The notes: generated by a model not told the origin, from the letters alone. A stretch of 64,000 nt of DNA from Candidatus Gastranaerophilales bacterium (GCA_944322935.1 CALUQO010000002.1:1-64000); one strand, 5' to 3'; shown: positions 51,436-60,728, numbered from the stretch's first letter. A program made the numbers and translations.

Positions 51436-52365
51436 TTAAATTTCCAGATAACTGTTTGTGTAAACCTTCTTGTTTAACAGTATCTGTGCTGTTTTTATGA
51501 TTTTTTCCTGCTGTGAATCCTCAGTATCGTATTCTACAGACTCAAGTTCTTCAAAATTTTGCATCATGTTAAAAAGCGCAAGATATGCTTTGTCATAAGT
51601 TTTTTGTGCATTTTGAGTTTCCAAAACACTGTTCAAACGCAAAAGTTCTTCATCAAAAGAATCCACAATTGCACTGTCCAGCCCGCAGCCTGCAGCAAGC
51701 GTCATAAACACTCTGTTAATCAATGGTCTTAATTCTTTAGGACAGCCGTTGGAAACATTGGAAAGTCCTATTGTTGTATTAACGGGCGGGTCAAAACTTT
51801 CTTTAAGCATCCTTATCGTGTTTAAGGCTTCGATTGCCTGTGTCTGGTCAACGCAGACAGGCAGAATCAACGGGTCAAAATACAACCTGTCGTTTGCAAT
51901 ATCCTTTGCCTCGGCGGCTGCGGAAATTTCAAAAGCAAGCTCCAGTCTTTTGTCAGCTTCTTTAGGAATACCAAGCTCGCTGTTCATTGTAAGTGCAATC
52001 ACGCTGCAACCATATTGTGCGGCAATGTCGGTTACACGCTCAAGCCTTGTCTCATCGGCACTTGTGCTGTTGATAATCCATTTTTCCGGCTGTTTTGCAA
52101 GAGCAAGCCCGAGTTCTATCTCATCGGCATTTGTGCTGTCCAATGACAGCGGGATATCCGTCAAATCCTGTGTAAGATTAACCAGCCACTGCATTGTGCC
52201 TGCAAATGCTCCTCTTGCAGGGCCGATATTCAAGTCTATCCAGTCCGGAGATGTTTTTATTTGTCTTTGCAAAAGATTTTTTATATAGCTTTCATCACGG
52301 TTGAGCACTGCTTCTTTGGTGGTTTTTGATATGATATGAAGGTTTTCGGATATTAGTTTCATCAT
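51436..52365 (-). CDS. Pterin-binding methyltransferase (methyl-tetrahydrofolate, AcsE/MetH-middle type)
   Basis: A 309-aa protein of the DHPS/methyltetrahydrofolate-methyltransferase fold. W-I-D-L-N-I-G-P-A-R-G near the start, P-L-S-L-D-S-T-N, W-I-I-N-S-T-S-A, and G-L-S-N-V-S-N-G match the pterin-binding barrel of AcsE and MetH. It has no cobalamin- or homocysteine-binding domain. It lies 12 bases after metF on the same strand, so the pair likely makes and uses 5-methyl-THF. The partner corrinoid protein is not in the window. Whether it serves methionine synthesis or a one-carbon pathway is open. Confidence 0.8.
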   Translation of the reverse strand: MMKLISENLHIISKTTKEAVLNRDESYIKNLLQRQIKTSPDWIDLNIGPARGAFAGTMQWLVNLTQDLTDIPLSLDSTNADEIELGLALAKQPEKWIINSTSADETRLERVTDIAAQYGCSVIALTMNSELGIPKEADKRLELAFEISAAAEAKDIANDRLYFDPLILPVCVDQTQAIEALNTIRMLKESFDPPVNTTIGLSNVSNGCPKELRPLINRVFMTLAAGCGLDSAIVDSFDEELLRLNSVLETQNAQKTYDKAYLALFNMMQNFEELESVEYDTEDSQQEKIIKTAQILLNKKVYTNSYLEI

Positions 52366-52377
52366 TTTTTCCTTATT

Positions 52378-53238
52378 TTATAAAATGTTTTTTAGAATTT
52401 GTCCTACCGCATAAGACTTGTTAAGCGTGTAAAAGTGCAAGCCCCTCACTTTGTTTTGCAAAAGCTCGCTGCACTGGTGCGACGCATATTCTATGCCGTA
52501 TTTTTTTGTGTAATCGCTGTCGTCTTTATGTCTTTCGAGAGTTTCTTTAAGTTTTGCGGGTATTTCCACCCTGCACATGTCAGCCATTTTAAACAGCTGT
52601 TTGTAGTTTGAAACAGGCAAAATTCCCGGAATTACGGGCTGCGTAATTCCGAGTTTTGCGCATTTTTCAACAAAAGAAAAGTAGTGCTCGTTATTAAAAA
52701 ACATCTGGCTAAAAATAACCTCTGCGCCTTTTTCTACTTTTTGTTTAAGGTAGTTTAAATCCTTTTCAAAACTTTCGCACTCTTTGTGACCTTCGGGATA
52801 GCCAGCAACGGCAACTGAGAGATTTGTGTTTGCTTTAATATAGTCAACAAGCTCGTCTGCGTGTTTAAAATCGTGGCATACGTTTCCGTCTTTTGGAAGG
52901 TCGCCTCTGAGAGCCAGTATGTTTTTTACGTCAAAAGACTCTATTGTTTTTAAGTACTCGCTTATGTTTTTTGTGCTTGTGGAAACACAGGTAAAATGCG
53001 GCATAGGCGTAACGTTTAATTCTTTTTTAATGCGTCTTATTATCTCCACTGACTCATTTCTGTTAGAGCCGCCGGCTCCGTAAGTTACGGAGATTAAAGA
53101 AGGTTTGTAACACAAAAGTTTGTTTAATTCTTCAAAAAGTGTTTCCAGTTTTTCGCCGTCTGTGTCGTCTTTTGGCGGAAAGACCTCGTAGGATATAACG
53201 GGTTCTTTTTTTGCTGTGTATATTTCTTTTAAGTTCAA
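52378..53238 (-). CDS. metF: Methylenetetrahydrofolate reductase
   Basis: Reduces 5,10-methylene-THF to 5-methyl-THF; cytosolic flavoprotein, 286 aa. Y-E-V-F-P-P-K-D (17-24) opens the barrel; V-T-Y-G-A-G-G-S-N-R, H-F-T-C-V, L-A-L-R-G-D-L-P and Q-M-F-F-N follow in order, matching the FAD- and folate-binding positions of MetF. It starts 14 bases downstream of the Xer recombinase gene end, and a pterin methyltransferase gene follows. The three look co-transcribed, although the recombinase is unrelated in function. Confidence 0.93.
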   Translation of the reverse strand: MNLKEIYTAKKEPVISYEVFPPKDDTDGEKLETLFEELNKLLCYKPSLISVTYGAGGSNRNESVEIIRRIKKELNVTPMPHFTCVSTSTKNISEYLKTIESFDVKNILALRGDLPKDGNVCHDFKHADELVDYIKANTNLSVAVAGYPEGHKECESFEKDLNYLKQKVEKGAEVIFSQMFFNNEHYFSFVEKCAKLGITQPVIPGILPVSNYKQLFKMADMCRVEIPAKLKETLERHKDDSDYTKKYGIEYASHQCSELLQNKVRGLHFYTLNKSYAVGQILKNIL

Positions 53239-53252
53239 AGTGCCGTCTTTCT

Positions 53253-54122
53253 TTATTTGTTAATTGAAAAGTAAACCTCTTTTAAACGTTTTTTGCTTAC
53301 GTGTGTGTAAAGCTGTGTTGTGGAAACATCGCTGTGGCCTAAAAGTTCCTGTACAACTCTCAAGTCCGCTCCGTTTTCGAGCATATGTGTTGCAAAGCTG
53401 TGTCTTAGCGTATGCGGGGATATGTGTTTTTTCAACAGTTCACCCTGCTTTCTTATAAAAACATAAACATCCTGACGTGTCACGGCATTTCCGTTTTCTT
53501 TTACAAACAGCTTTTTGGTGTCGAGTTTAAATTTTTTTATCAAAAGCTCACGTTTTTTTAAATAAGTTTTTAAGGCTTTTACTGCCTTTTCACCTATGGG
53601 GATAATCCTTTCTTTGGAGCCTTTGCCTATGCAGCGCACATATCTTGCGGACATTTCCACATTGTTAAGTTCGAGATTAACAAGCTCGGAAACTCTCAGC
53701 CCCGCCCCGTATAAAAGTTCCAGCACTGCAGCTTCGATATCAGTGAGGTGATTTTTTAAAATACTTTCTATTTCGGCTACGGACATAACTTTGGGCAGCT
53801 TTTTTGTGAGCCTTGGCAGTTCAACACCGAGACTGGGGTCGTTTTTTATAATTCCGTTTGCACTCAGCCACCTGAACCAGCCTCTGATTGCTGCAATTTT
53901 TCTTGTTACGCTTGTGGGTGTATAGTTTTTATCGTGGAGTTCTTTTATATAGTAGTTTATGTGGTTACGGACAATTTTTTCAAAATCATCAATAGAAGCA
54001 AGCTTATACAAAAAATCACAAAAAGATGTCAAATCCCTTCTGTAGGCGTCTATTGTGTTTTGCGCAAGACCGCGTTCCGCCTGCAGATATTCAAGATATT
54101 CTGCTATGTATTGTATGAGCAT
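53253..54122 (-). CDS. Tyrosine recombinase XerC/XerD type
   Basis: A 289-aa site-specific recombinase. The N-terminal SAM-like domain (about 1-95) is followed by the catalytic domain with R143 (Y-G-A-G-L-R-V-S-E-L), K167/K170, H237-T-L-R240-H, H263 (L-L-G-H-S-D) and nucleophile Y272 (T-T-Q-L-Y-T-H-V). Length and lack of extra domains fit the chromosomal dimer-resolution XerC/D group rather than phage integrases. No attachment site, prophage gene or dif-like sequence was seen nearby. Confidence 0.92.
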   Translation of the reverse strand: MLIQYIAEYLEYLQAERGLAQNTIDAYRRDLTSFCDFLYKLASIDDFEKIVRNHINYYIKELHDKNYTPTSVTRKIAAIRGWFRWLSANGIIKNDPSLGVELPRLTKKLPKVMSVAEIESILKNHLTDIEAAVLELLYGAGLRVSELVNLELNNVEMSARYVRCIGKGSKERIIPIGEKAVKALKTYLKKRELLIKKFKLDTKKLFVKENGNAVTRQDVYVFIRKQGELLKKHISPHTLRHSFATHMLENGADLRVVQELLGHSDVSTTQLYTHVSKKRLKEVYFSINK

Positions 54123-54212
54123 ACAATATTATACTATTTTTTATATTAAAGGGTATCATGTTATAATTTTTTCATTATATTTACCCGATAGCGGAGGGAG
54201 AATTAATTATTT

Positions 54213-54620
54213 ATGGAAAACAACTTTCATGTTGAATATTTAAAAAAAGTTAATTTTCAAAAAAGGCTTGAAAAACTCTCTAAAAAACTTAAGAACAAAT
54301 CAATTGTAATATACGGAACCGGCATGTTTTTTGAGGATTTAAAAAACAGCTATGACTTATCAGCATTAAACATTATTGCTGTTTCCGACAGAAAATTTAC
54401 TCACCATGAACAAGACGAAGAGTTTTTGGGTTACAAAGTTTGTGCACCGGAAGAAATTGCCGCGCTAAATCCTGATTGCGTGCTTGTTGCAACAATTAAC
54501 ATAGTCAAAATAATGGAATCACTTGAAAATACAGTTTTAAAGGGAACAAAAATAAAGCTGATGCCGCTTGTAAAAAAACCGTTTAAAGATATATGGAACG
54601 AAATATGGGATTTAATATAA
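54213..54620 (+). CDS. Rossmann-like protein in a sugar-transfer cluster
   Basis: A 135-aa protein with one nucleotide-binding-type motif, S-I-V-I-Y-G-T-G-M-F-F (30-40), then I-I-A-V-S-D-R-K and A-P-E-E-I-A-A-L-N-P-D-C-V-L-V-A-T. This order is typical of CoA-binding/Rossmann domains found beside capsule and LPS enzymes, where the chain is often fused to a transferase. It overlaps the next gene, a GT8 transferase. Function unknown but glycan-related by context. Confidence 0.72.
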   Translation: MENNFHVEYLKKVNFQKRLEKLSKKLKNKSIVIYGTGMFFEDLKNSYDLSALNIIAVSDRKFTHHEQDEEFLGYKVCAPEEIAALNPDCVLVATINIVKIMESLENTVLKGTKIKLMPLVKKPFKDIWNEIWDLI

Positions 54621-55495
54621 ATATTGCAATGAGCGCCAATGATGATTACGCGCAGCATCTTGCCGCAACAATGGCGTCAATTCTAAAAAATTCTGCGGAC
54701 GGGGAAAAACTGCATTTTTTTGTTTTAAATGATGACTTTAAACAGGAAACAAAAAACAAAATTCTGAAACTAAAAAAACTCAAAAACTGTGAAATAACAT
54801 TTATAGACTTTGATATTTCTCAATACAAGGAGTTTCCGGCTACGGAGGTTTTTCCCGTGCAGGTATATTTCAGGCTCAAAATCCCACGCCTTATACAGGA
54901 AGAAAAAGTGCTGTATCTTGACAGCGATGTTCTTGTAAGAGGTTCCCTCTCCGAGCTTTATAACACTGATATAAAAAACTGCCTGCTGGCTGCAGTTGAA
55001 GACTTTTCTTCCTTATACAATTCATTTTCCATAAACAGAGCTAAAATATGGAATCTTGAAAAATATTTTAACTCCGGTGTTTTGCTTATGAATCTTAAAT
55101 ACATAAGAGAAAATGCGACGGAATTTGACTTTGAACAAAATTGTATTGATTTTATCCGAAATAACGCAAGAAAACTCGTATGTTTTGATCAGGACACGCT
55201 GAATATGGTTTGCAAAGGCAGGGTTAAATATATTGATACAAAGTACAATTTTCAACACCACTGTAAAAATCGCGAGGTAAAAAAAGATTACAAAAAACAG
55301 AAATCCGATATTAAAATTATCCATTTTGTAACATATAAAAAACCGTGGCTTTTTTTAAAAACACCTGATTTTGTTCTGGAATATTACAGGTATTCTTTAT
55401 TAACGGATTTCAGGTTTGAAATTTTTAAAAATTTTTTAACCTTTCTTTTATATGTAAAACATAATCTTGGAAATTTAAAGTATGTCTTTTATTAA
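54605..55495 (+). CDS. Family 8 glycosyltransferase
   Basis: Start chosen at ATG 54605 (MGFNINIAMSANDDYAQHL) because I-A-M-S-A-N-D-D-Y is the usual GT8 entry; ATG 54593 is an in-frame alternative. The product is about 296 aa. GT8 enzymes (LPS galactosyl/glucosyl transferases) are retaining and metal-dependent: V-L-Y-L-D-S-D-V-L-V-R-G is the DxD site and F-N-S-G-V-L-L-M-N (Y-F-N-S-G-V) plus C-F-D-Q-D-T-L-N the second conserved block, with the H-F-V-T-Y-K-K-P-W segment near the C-terminus. Member of a small glycan cluster. Confidence 0.9.
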   Translation: MGFNINIAMSANDDYAQHLAATMASILKNSADGEKLHFFVLNDDFKQETKNKILKLKKLKNCEITFIDFDISQYKEFPATEVFPVQVYFRLKIPRLIQEEKVLYLDSDVLVRGSLSELYNTDIKNCLLAAVEDFSSLYNSFSINRAKIWNLEKYFNSGVLLMNLKYIRENATEFDFEQNCIDFIRNNARKLVCFDQDTLNMVCKGRVKYIDTKYNFQHHCKNREVKKDYKKQKSDIKIIHFVTYKKPWLFLKTPDFVLEYYRYSLLTDFRFEIFKNFLTFLLYVKHNLGNLKYVFY

Positions 55496-55509
55496 CGGAG
55501 TGTAAAATA

Positions 55510-56367
55510 ATGGAAAAAAGAAAATATTGCGGTTCATTAATGACTTCTATGCAAAATTATAAAGATTTTGCGGAAATGACAGAATCCGAAATGTTGTTCT
55601 TAAGCGGACTGATAAAAGAAACAAAAGCAAAAAAAATTGTAGAAATAGGCGTTGCCTCAGGAACTTCCTCGCTTTTAATACTCGATACAATTAAAAACAC
55701 CGAAGGAGCACATCTGCATTCAATAGATTACTCGGCTGATTATTATCGCGACGCGTCTAAAAGAACAGGTTTTGTTGTTGAGGATTATTCTGACTTAAAA
55801 CAGAAATGGACTCTTCATACGGGTGCAATGTCCTGCCGCTTTTTAGAGAATATAGGAAATGAAATTGACCTGTGTTTTATTGATACAATGCACTGTTCTC
55901 CGGGAGAATTTCTGGATTATTTACAGGTGCTGCCGTTTATGAAAAAAGAAGGCATCATTGTATTACACGACATTGCATTCCACACTTATGATAATCCGGC
56001 ATGGAACACTTGTTGTATATTGTTTTCTGCTATACACGGTCAAAAGATTCTGCCGGAATATACGGAACACAAATACATTCCCAATATCGGAGCAATAAAG
56101 CTTTCTCCCTCTGCAATAGAGGAAGCTTTTGATGTGTTTAATGCTTTGATGCTGGCATGGCTTTATCAGATTAATAAAAAAGATTTTTGGGAATTAAAAA
56201 GCTATTTTAAAAAATATTATCCTGACGAATTGGTCAATATATTTGAAAAAGCATACGCCTTCAGTTCTAAATTTGTTGAAAAAGAAATACGAATCCAAGA
56301 TTTATATGTTTATTCCAAAAAACTTTATTTAACACTTAAATATTTGAAATTACATTTTTTAGGCTGA
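55510..56367 (+). CDS. Class I SAM-dependent methyltransferase
   Basis: A 285-aa protein of the Methyltransf_24 type. Motif I is I-V-E-I-G-V-A-S-G-T-S-S-L-L-I-L-D (about 43-59); S-I-D-Y-S near 77-81 would bind the ribose; I-D-L-C-F-I-D-T-M-H follows as motif IV-like. Such proteins occur with glycosyltransferases in capsule and O-antigen loci where they methylate sugars. The last ~90 residues are helical. It starts 14 bases after the GT8 gene with an ATTAACGGAG site and is on the same transcript. Confidence 0.85.
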   Translation: MEKRKYCGSLMTSMQNYKDFAEMTESEMLFLSGLIKETKAKKIVEIGVASGTSSLLILDTIKNTEGAHLHSIDYSADYYRDASKRTGFVVEDYSDLKQKWTLHTGAMSCRFLENIGNEIDLCFIDTMHCSPGEFLDYLQVLPFMKKEGIIVLHDIAFHTYDNPAWNTCCILFSAIHGQKILPEYTEHKYIPNIGAIKLSPSAIEEAFDVFNALMLAWLYQINKKDFWELKSYFKKYYPDELVNIFEKAYAFSSKFVEKEIRIQDLYVYSKKLYLTLKYLKLHFLG

Positions 56368-56445
56368 GTGTTTTGTTTAAAATTCAATAAGTGATTAACT
56401 TTTTGCTGTTTAAAATATTTGTACGCAACAAACTAAATTATATTT

Positions 56446-57810
56446 TTAAAATACGTTGGTTTTTGTTATATTTTTAAACTTAGTTATGCTGCCTTGGAAC
56501 AGCAAATCTATTGAGCCTACCGCACCGTTTCTGTGCTTTGCGACAATAACCTCCGCCTTACCTCTGTTTTCGGTGTTTTCTTTGTTATAATACTCATCAC
56601 GGTATATAAACATAATAATATCTGCGTCTTGTTCAATTGCACCCGATTCTCTAAGGTCAGACATCATAGGTCGTTTGTCCGGACGGGATTCCACTGCACG
56701 TGACAGCTGTGAAAGCGCAATGACAGGAACATTAAGTTCTCTGGCAAGCCCTTTTAAACCTCTTGAAATACCTGAAATTTGCTGGGTACGGTCTTCTTTG
56801 CTTCCGGACGCTTCCATAAGCTGCAAATAGTCAATAACAACAAGCCCTATATCCTTTTGTTCCATAGCAAGACGTCTGCATTTTGCCCTCACCTCCATGA
56901 CCGTAGCACCAGGCTTGTCATCAATAAATAAAGGTGCGTCAGCAAAATGATTCATTGCTGTTGTAAGTTTTTCCCAGTCAGAAGCCTGCATATTTCCTGT
57001 TTTAAGCTTATGCGTATCAACTTCGGCCTCGGAACAGAGCATACGCTGTACAAGCTGTTCTTTGGACATTTCCAAAGAAAAAATAGCAACTGTCTTTTTG
57101 GCTTTCAGCGCAACATTTTGTGCAATATTTAAGGCAAGTGCGGTTTTCCCCATTGACGGACGCGCCGCAAGAATAATAAGGTCTGATTTTTGCAAACCAG
57201 AGGTCATATTATCCAAATCATAAAATCCTGACGGAACACCTGTCAGTTCATCTCTGTGTTCATATCTGTAAGAAATTTGTTCGTAGCTTGTAAGCACCAA
57301 ATCTTTAACGGAAACCAAGTCCGATGATGTTTTTTGCTGTGCAATATTAAAGATGAGTTTTTCCGCATTATCCAGAGTTGCTTCAGTTGGCGTATTATCG
57401 TATGCCATTTCCACAATCTCCGAACCTGCATTAATCAGTTCTCTTTTTATTGCTTTTTCCTGAACAATTTTTGCATAATATTCTATATTGGCAGTTGTTG
57501 TAACATTCAGCACAAGGTCATTTATGTATGCTCGGCCGCCAACCTGCTCCAGTTTATCTTTTTCGTTTAATCTTTCCGATACTGTAACAATGTCTATTGC
57601 CTGATTCTTGTTAAACAGTTCAACAACGGCTTCGTATATAACTTTGTGTGCCGGTTTGTAAAAGCTGTTTGTGTTCAACATATCAGCAACTTTGTTGAAA
57701 CATACTGGATTTTTTAATATCGCACCGAGAATTGCCTCCTCTGCATCAATGTTTTGGGGCGGCAATTTTTGCAGTTTTCCGTCAGATGTTTTTACAAGCG
57801 TATTTTGCAC
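56446..57810 (-). CDS. dnaB: Replicative DNA helicase DnaB
   Basis: Hexameric helicase of the chromosomal replication fork, 454 aa. N-terminal domain (about 20-125: N-I-D-A-E-E-A-I-L-G-A-I-L) and RecA-like motor follow. Walker A is A-R-P-S-M-G221-K222-T-A, and Walker B/H2 lies in V-V-I-D-Y-L-Q-L-M; L-S-Q-L-S-R and the arginine-finger region F-I-Y-R-D-E-Y are present. No intein is present. It is a stand-alone gene here; rplI and rpsR, frequent neighbours, are absent. Confidence 0.97.
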   Translation of the reverse strand: MQNTLVKTSDGKLQKLPPQNIDAEEAILGAILKNPVCFNKVADMLNTNSFYKPAHKVIYEAVVELFNKNQAIDIVTVSERLNEKDKLEQVGGRAYINDLVLNVTTTANIEYYAKIVQEKAIKRELINAGSEIVEMAYDNTPTEATLDNAEKLIFNIAQQKTSSDLVSVKDLVLTSYEQISYRYEHRDELTGVPSGFYDLDNMTSGLQKSDLIILAARPSMGKTALALNIAQNVALKAKKTVAIFSLEMSKEQLVQRMLCSEAEVDTHKLKTGNMQASDWEKLTTAMNHFADAPLFIDDKPGATVMEVRAKCRRLAMEQKDIGLVVIDYLQLMEASGSKEDRTQQISGISRGLKGLARELNVPVIALSQLSRAVESRPDKRPMMSDLRESGAIEQDADIIMFIYRDEYYNKENTENRGKAEVIVAKHRNGAVGSIDLLFQGSITKFKNITKTNVF

Positions 57811-57940
57811 ACATAATTCCTTTTTTATTTATTATAAATTGCTCAAAAATATTATTCATTAAAAATTAAGAAAATTAAACGAGCGGGTATTGTTAAGAGT
57901 GTAAACAACATGAAAAATAATTATTATACAGGAGAAAACA

Positions 57941-58246
57941 ATGTTCAAAAAAATTATTAACCCAAAACAAGAACTTGAATACAGACAAGACGGCATAGAT
58001 AACAAATATTTGATAAACGAAGGCAACAGAGCAATTGGGCTTTTTGCAATGACAAAAGACCAGCAGGTGCCTGCTCAGTTATCAATGCAGGATATTTGCT
58101 TTTATGTGATAGAAGGAGCTTTGCAGATAAATGCCGAAGAAAAAACCTTCCTGCTTGAGGAAGGTAATTTACTTTTAATACCTAAAAGTTGTGCTTATAC
58201 ATTAAAGGTTATAGAAAATGTAAAAATTTTAACCGTCAGGTTATGA
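57941..58246 (+). CDS. Small cupin-domain protein
   Basis: A 101-aa single-domain beta-barrel. F-Y-V-I-E-G-A-L-Q-I-N-A-E-E-K-T-F-L-L-E-E-G-N-L-L-L-I-P-K-S (about 58-87) follows cupin motifs 1 and 2, although metal-binding His residues are replaced by aromatic and acidic ones. A strong CAGGAGAAAAC site precedes ATG 57941. Substrate cannot be inferred. Its 3' end overlaps the convergent membrane-protein gene by 6 bases. Confidence 0.8.
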   Translation: MFKKIINPKQELEYRQDGIDNKYLINEGNRAIGLFAMTKDQQVPAQLSMQDICFYVIEGALQINAEEKTFLLEEGNLLLIPKSCAYTLKVIENVKILTVRL

Positions 58247-58990
58247 ATAACAGTTTGCTTCTTTATAAATTTCTTTACCCATGTTTACGCCAAACTGGGC
58301 AAACAAATCAGAGAAGACAAGGCATATATAGAAGCTTACAAAAGGAAGCAATAATCCTAAAATTTGGCCGTTAATAAGTAATATAGCAAGAATCATCATG
58401 CAAACGCTAACCAAAACACAATAACAAACAAGAATAATATAGTTTATTATATTGTGTTTTATTAACGAATAGGCCTTTTTGATGTTTAAGAATGATTGAA
58501 TCTTAAAATCTAAAGAGAAATTAAGTGCAAGCATTATGTACAAGGCTGTGTAAATAATGTGCAAAACAACACCTGTTGCAATGTAGGGGATTGATTCTTC
58601 CGTTATGGACAACGGCGCCAAAAATGCCAGAATTGCAAAAAGAATAATAAACGGTATGGAGAATATAAATCCACCTATATAGGATTTTAATCCTATATGA
58701 ATAAAGTATGTAAAAAATTTCCACGAAGGCAGTTTGCCTCTTTCATGGACAATCCTGTTGTGAACTACTTTAAAAAAGTACCCCGATACCGCTAAAAGAC
58801 AGGTTAATGTCAGCAGTGCAAAAAGAGTAATCCAATAGTAGTTTACAGGGTTAAACAGCATTCTGTAAATGCCGGGAAAAATGAATGCAAATGCAGGAAA
58901 GAAAAGCAACAATCCGCCTATCAAAATTTTAGGCAGCCAGTTTTTATCCTGCGGCACAAAAATAAATGCTTGCTTTAGACTTATTCCCAT
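58241..58990 (-). CDS. DUF4013-like integral membrane protein
   Basis: ATG 58990 (MGISLKQAFIFVPQDKNWLPKI) follows a clear CAGGAG and is preferred to longer alternatives. The product has 249 aa and about six hydrophobic helices; the K-N-W-L-P-K-I-L-I-G-G-L-L-L-F-F-P entry and R-G-K-L-P-S-W-K-F-F-T-Y-F segment match the general pattern of DUF4013 membrane proteins. Function unknown. Divergent from the purD-like gene at 59186, with 195 bases between. Confidence 0.78.
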   Translation of the reverse strand: MGISLKQAFIFVPQDKNWLPKILIGGLLLFFPAFAFIFPGIYRMLFNPVNYYWITLFALLTLTCLLAVSGYFFKVVHNRIVHERGKLPSWKFFTYFIHIGLKSYIGGFIFSIPFIILFAILAFLAPLSITEESIPYIATGVVLHIIYTALYIMLALNFSLDFKIQSFLNIKKAYSLIKHNIINYIILVCYCVLVSVCMMILAILLINGQILGLLLPFVSFYICLVFSDLFAQFGVNMGKEIYKEANCYS

Positions 58991-59185
58991 AAGCACGCTC
59001 CTGAAATTAAATAATAAACACACTACTATTGTAACACTTTTTGAGGCAAAATGGTAGTGTTTATTGAAAAAATAATTATAATTTTTATTTTTAATAAAAC
59101 CTGCCGGATACCCAAGCAACACTCTTAGGCTTTTGGTTATGAACAATTTGTGGTATATAATGAATATAGGGAAAAAGGAAATTAT

Positions 59186-60451
59186 ATGAAAATATTGATA
59201 GTTGGTTCAGGGGCTAAAGAATACTCAATCGCAAAACTTGTGTCACAATACGAGGAAACGGAGCTGGTGTTTGTTGCCCCGGGCAATACGGCTATAGATG
59301 AATTCGCAAACTGCATTGATATAAAAGCGGATGATGTCGACAACCTTGCAGAATTTGCCAAAGCAAACGAAATTGATTTGACTGTTGCCGCATCAGAAAA
59401 ATCAATAGCAGCCGGTATTGCAGATAAATTTAACGAAGAAGGGCTTATGATTTTTGCCCCCACTATAGAGGCTTCAAAAATTGCAAACTCAAAATCAATA
59501 GCCAAAAAGTTTATGTATAAATCCAAAATCCCTACCCCGAAATTCGGAATCTTTGACAGAGAAAACATGGCTGTTGACTATGCAAGAAAATCCAAATACC
59601 CTCTTGTTATAAAAACCGATGCCCATCAGCACGGAGAAAATGTCTTTATCTGCGACAATTTTAAAATTGCCAAAAGAATAATTGAAGACCTTTTTGACAG
59701 CGCACAAAAAAAAGTTATTATCGAGGACTATATTGCGGGTCAGGAGTTTTCTTATTACGTAATAAGCGACGGCTACAACGCAATGCCTTTGAACTCCGTT
59801 GTTCCGTATAAATCTGTTCTTGAGGGCAACGGTGGTGCTATGACCTCGGGTCTCGGCGCTTATGCTCCGTTTTATATGATAGACAGTGAGCTTGAAAGCA
59901 AAATTTTTAAACAAATTGTGTATCCCGCGTTGGATGAGCTTGCTAAATCAAGAAATCAATATGTCGGTATCCTGGGTATTGATATTATTCTCGACCGCAG
60001 CGGCAATTTAAATGTTATAGAGTTTAATTCTTTCTTAAAAGAACCGGATGCACAGTGTGTGCTTTCTCTTTTGGACGATGATATCGCAAAAATTATGAAT
60101 GCAACAGTTGTGGGGTCGCTTGTCGATGAGTACAGAGAAATTGCATCCAAACCGTTTTATAGCACTTCCTTGGTGCTTTCCTCCGGCAATTATCCCGCAG
60201 AAGGAGCATACGGTGAAGTGATTACAGGTCTTGAAGAGGCTGAAGAACATTGCGATATCGCTTATTTTAATACGTTGAAGGATTCCGGCGGCAATATACT
60301 GACTACAGGCGGAAGAACCCTTGTGCTCACAACAGAGGCTTCGACTCTTGAAAAATCGGCACAAAAGCTTTATGAATGTGTTGAACTTGTCGGGTTTGAC
60401 TCTATGAAATACAGAAAAGATATAGGCAAAACGGTTTTTATAGGGTGCTAA
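59186..60451 (+). CDS. PurD-like ATP-grasp protein (phosphoribosylamine--glycine ligase family), divergent
   Basis: ATG 59186 after AAAAAGGAA gives 421 aa. The fold order is that of PurD: N-domain, ATP-grasp, C-domain. Several signature positions differ: G-S-G-A-K-E-Y replaces GSGGREH, A-A-S-E replaces G-P-E, and K-T-D-A-H-Q-H-G-E-N replaces the ADGLAAGKG loop; M-T-S-G-L-G-A replaces N-T-G-G-M-G-A, and F-N-S-F-L-K-E-P-D-A-Q replaces F-N-x-R-F-G-D-P-E. Thus it may not catalyse the standard purine step. ylxR follows directly after one base. Confidence 0.75.
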   Translation: MKILIVGSGAKEYSIAKLVSQYEETELVFVAPGNTAIDEFANCIDIKADDVDNLAEFAKANEIDLTVAASEKSIAAGIADKFNEEGLMIFAPTIEASKIANSKSIAKKFMYKSKIPTPKFGIFDRENMAVDYARKSKYPLVIKTDAHQHGENVFICDNFKIAKRIIEDLFDSAQKKVIIEDYIAGQEFSYYVISDGYNAMPLNSVVPYKSVLEGNGGAMTSGLGAYAPFYMIDSELESKIFKQIVYPALDELAKSRNQYVGILGIDIILDRSGNLNVIEFNSFLKEPDAQCVLSLLDDDIAKIMNATVVGSLVDEYREIASKPFYSTSLVLSSGNYPAEGAYGEVITGLEEAEEHCDIAYFNTLKDSGGNILTTGGRTLVLTTEASTLEKSAQKLYECVELVGFDSMKYRKDIGKTVFIGC

Positions 60452-60452
60452 T

Positions 60453-60728
60453 ATGGATAAAATCCTTAAAAAAAAAGAAATATTACGCAAATGTATTGCC
60501 TGCAACCGGTTAAAATCACGTGATCAACTTATAAAAATTACTATAAAAAAAACAACAGGCGAAATTAAAGTTAATCCCGATTCCAAATTTTTTGGCCGCT
60601 CGGCTTATATTTGCAAAAATGATGAATGTGTTAACAACGCCTTTAAAAAAGGAAAATTCTTTAAAATATTGCATATAAAACAGGATGATAACATCAAAGA
60701 AAAAATCAGGGCTGTACTTGAAAAATAG
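60453..60728 (+). CDS. ylxR: YlxR/RNase P regulator family RNA-binding protein
   Basis: A 91-aa DUF448 protein. I-L-R-K-C-I-A-C-N-R-L-K near the start, F-F-G-R-S-A-Y-I-C-K-N-D-E-C-V-N-N-A and a Lys-rich tail are diagnostic. Bacterial YlxR binds RNA and is normally encoded between nusA and infB. Here nusA is replaced by the purD-like gene, starting one base before ylxR. infB follows after 54 bases. Confidence 0.93.
   Translation: MDKILKKKEILRKCIACNRLKSRDQLIKITIKKTTGEIKVNPDSKFFGRSAYICKNDECVNNAFKKGKFFKILHIKQDDNIKEKIRAVLEK

Noticed and set aside
53253-54122. Xer-type recombinase as a sign of an integrated phage or element
   Set aside because: It has chromosomal XerC/D length and motifs; neighbours are housekeeping genes and no tRNA, attachment repeat or phage gene is near.
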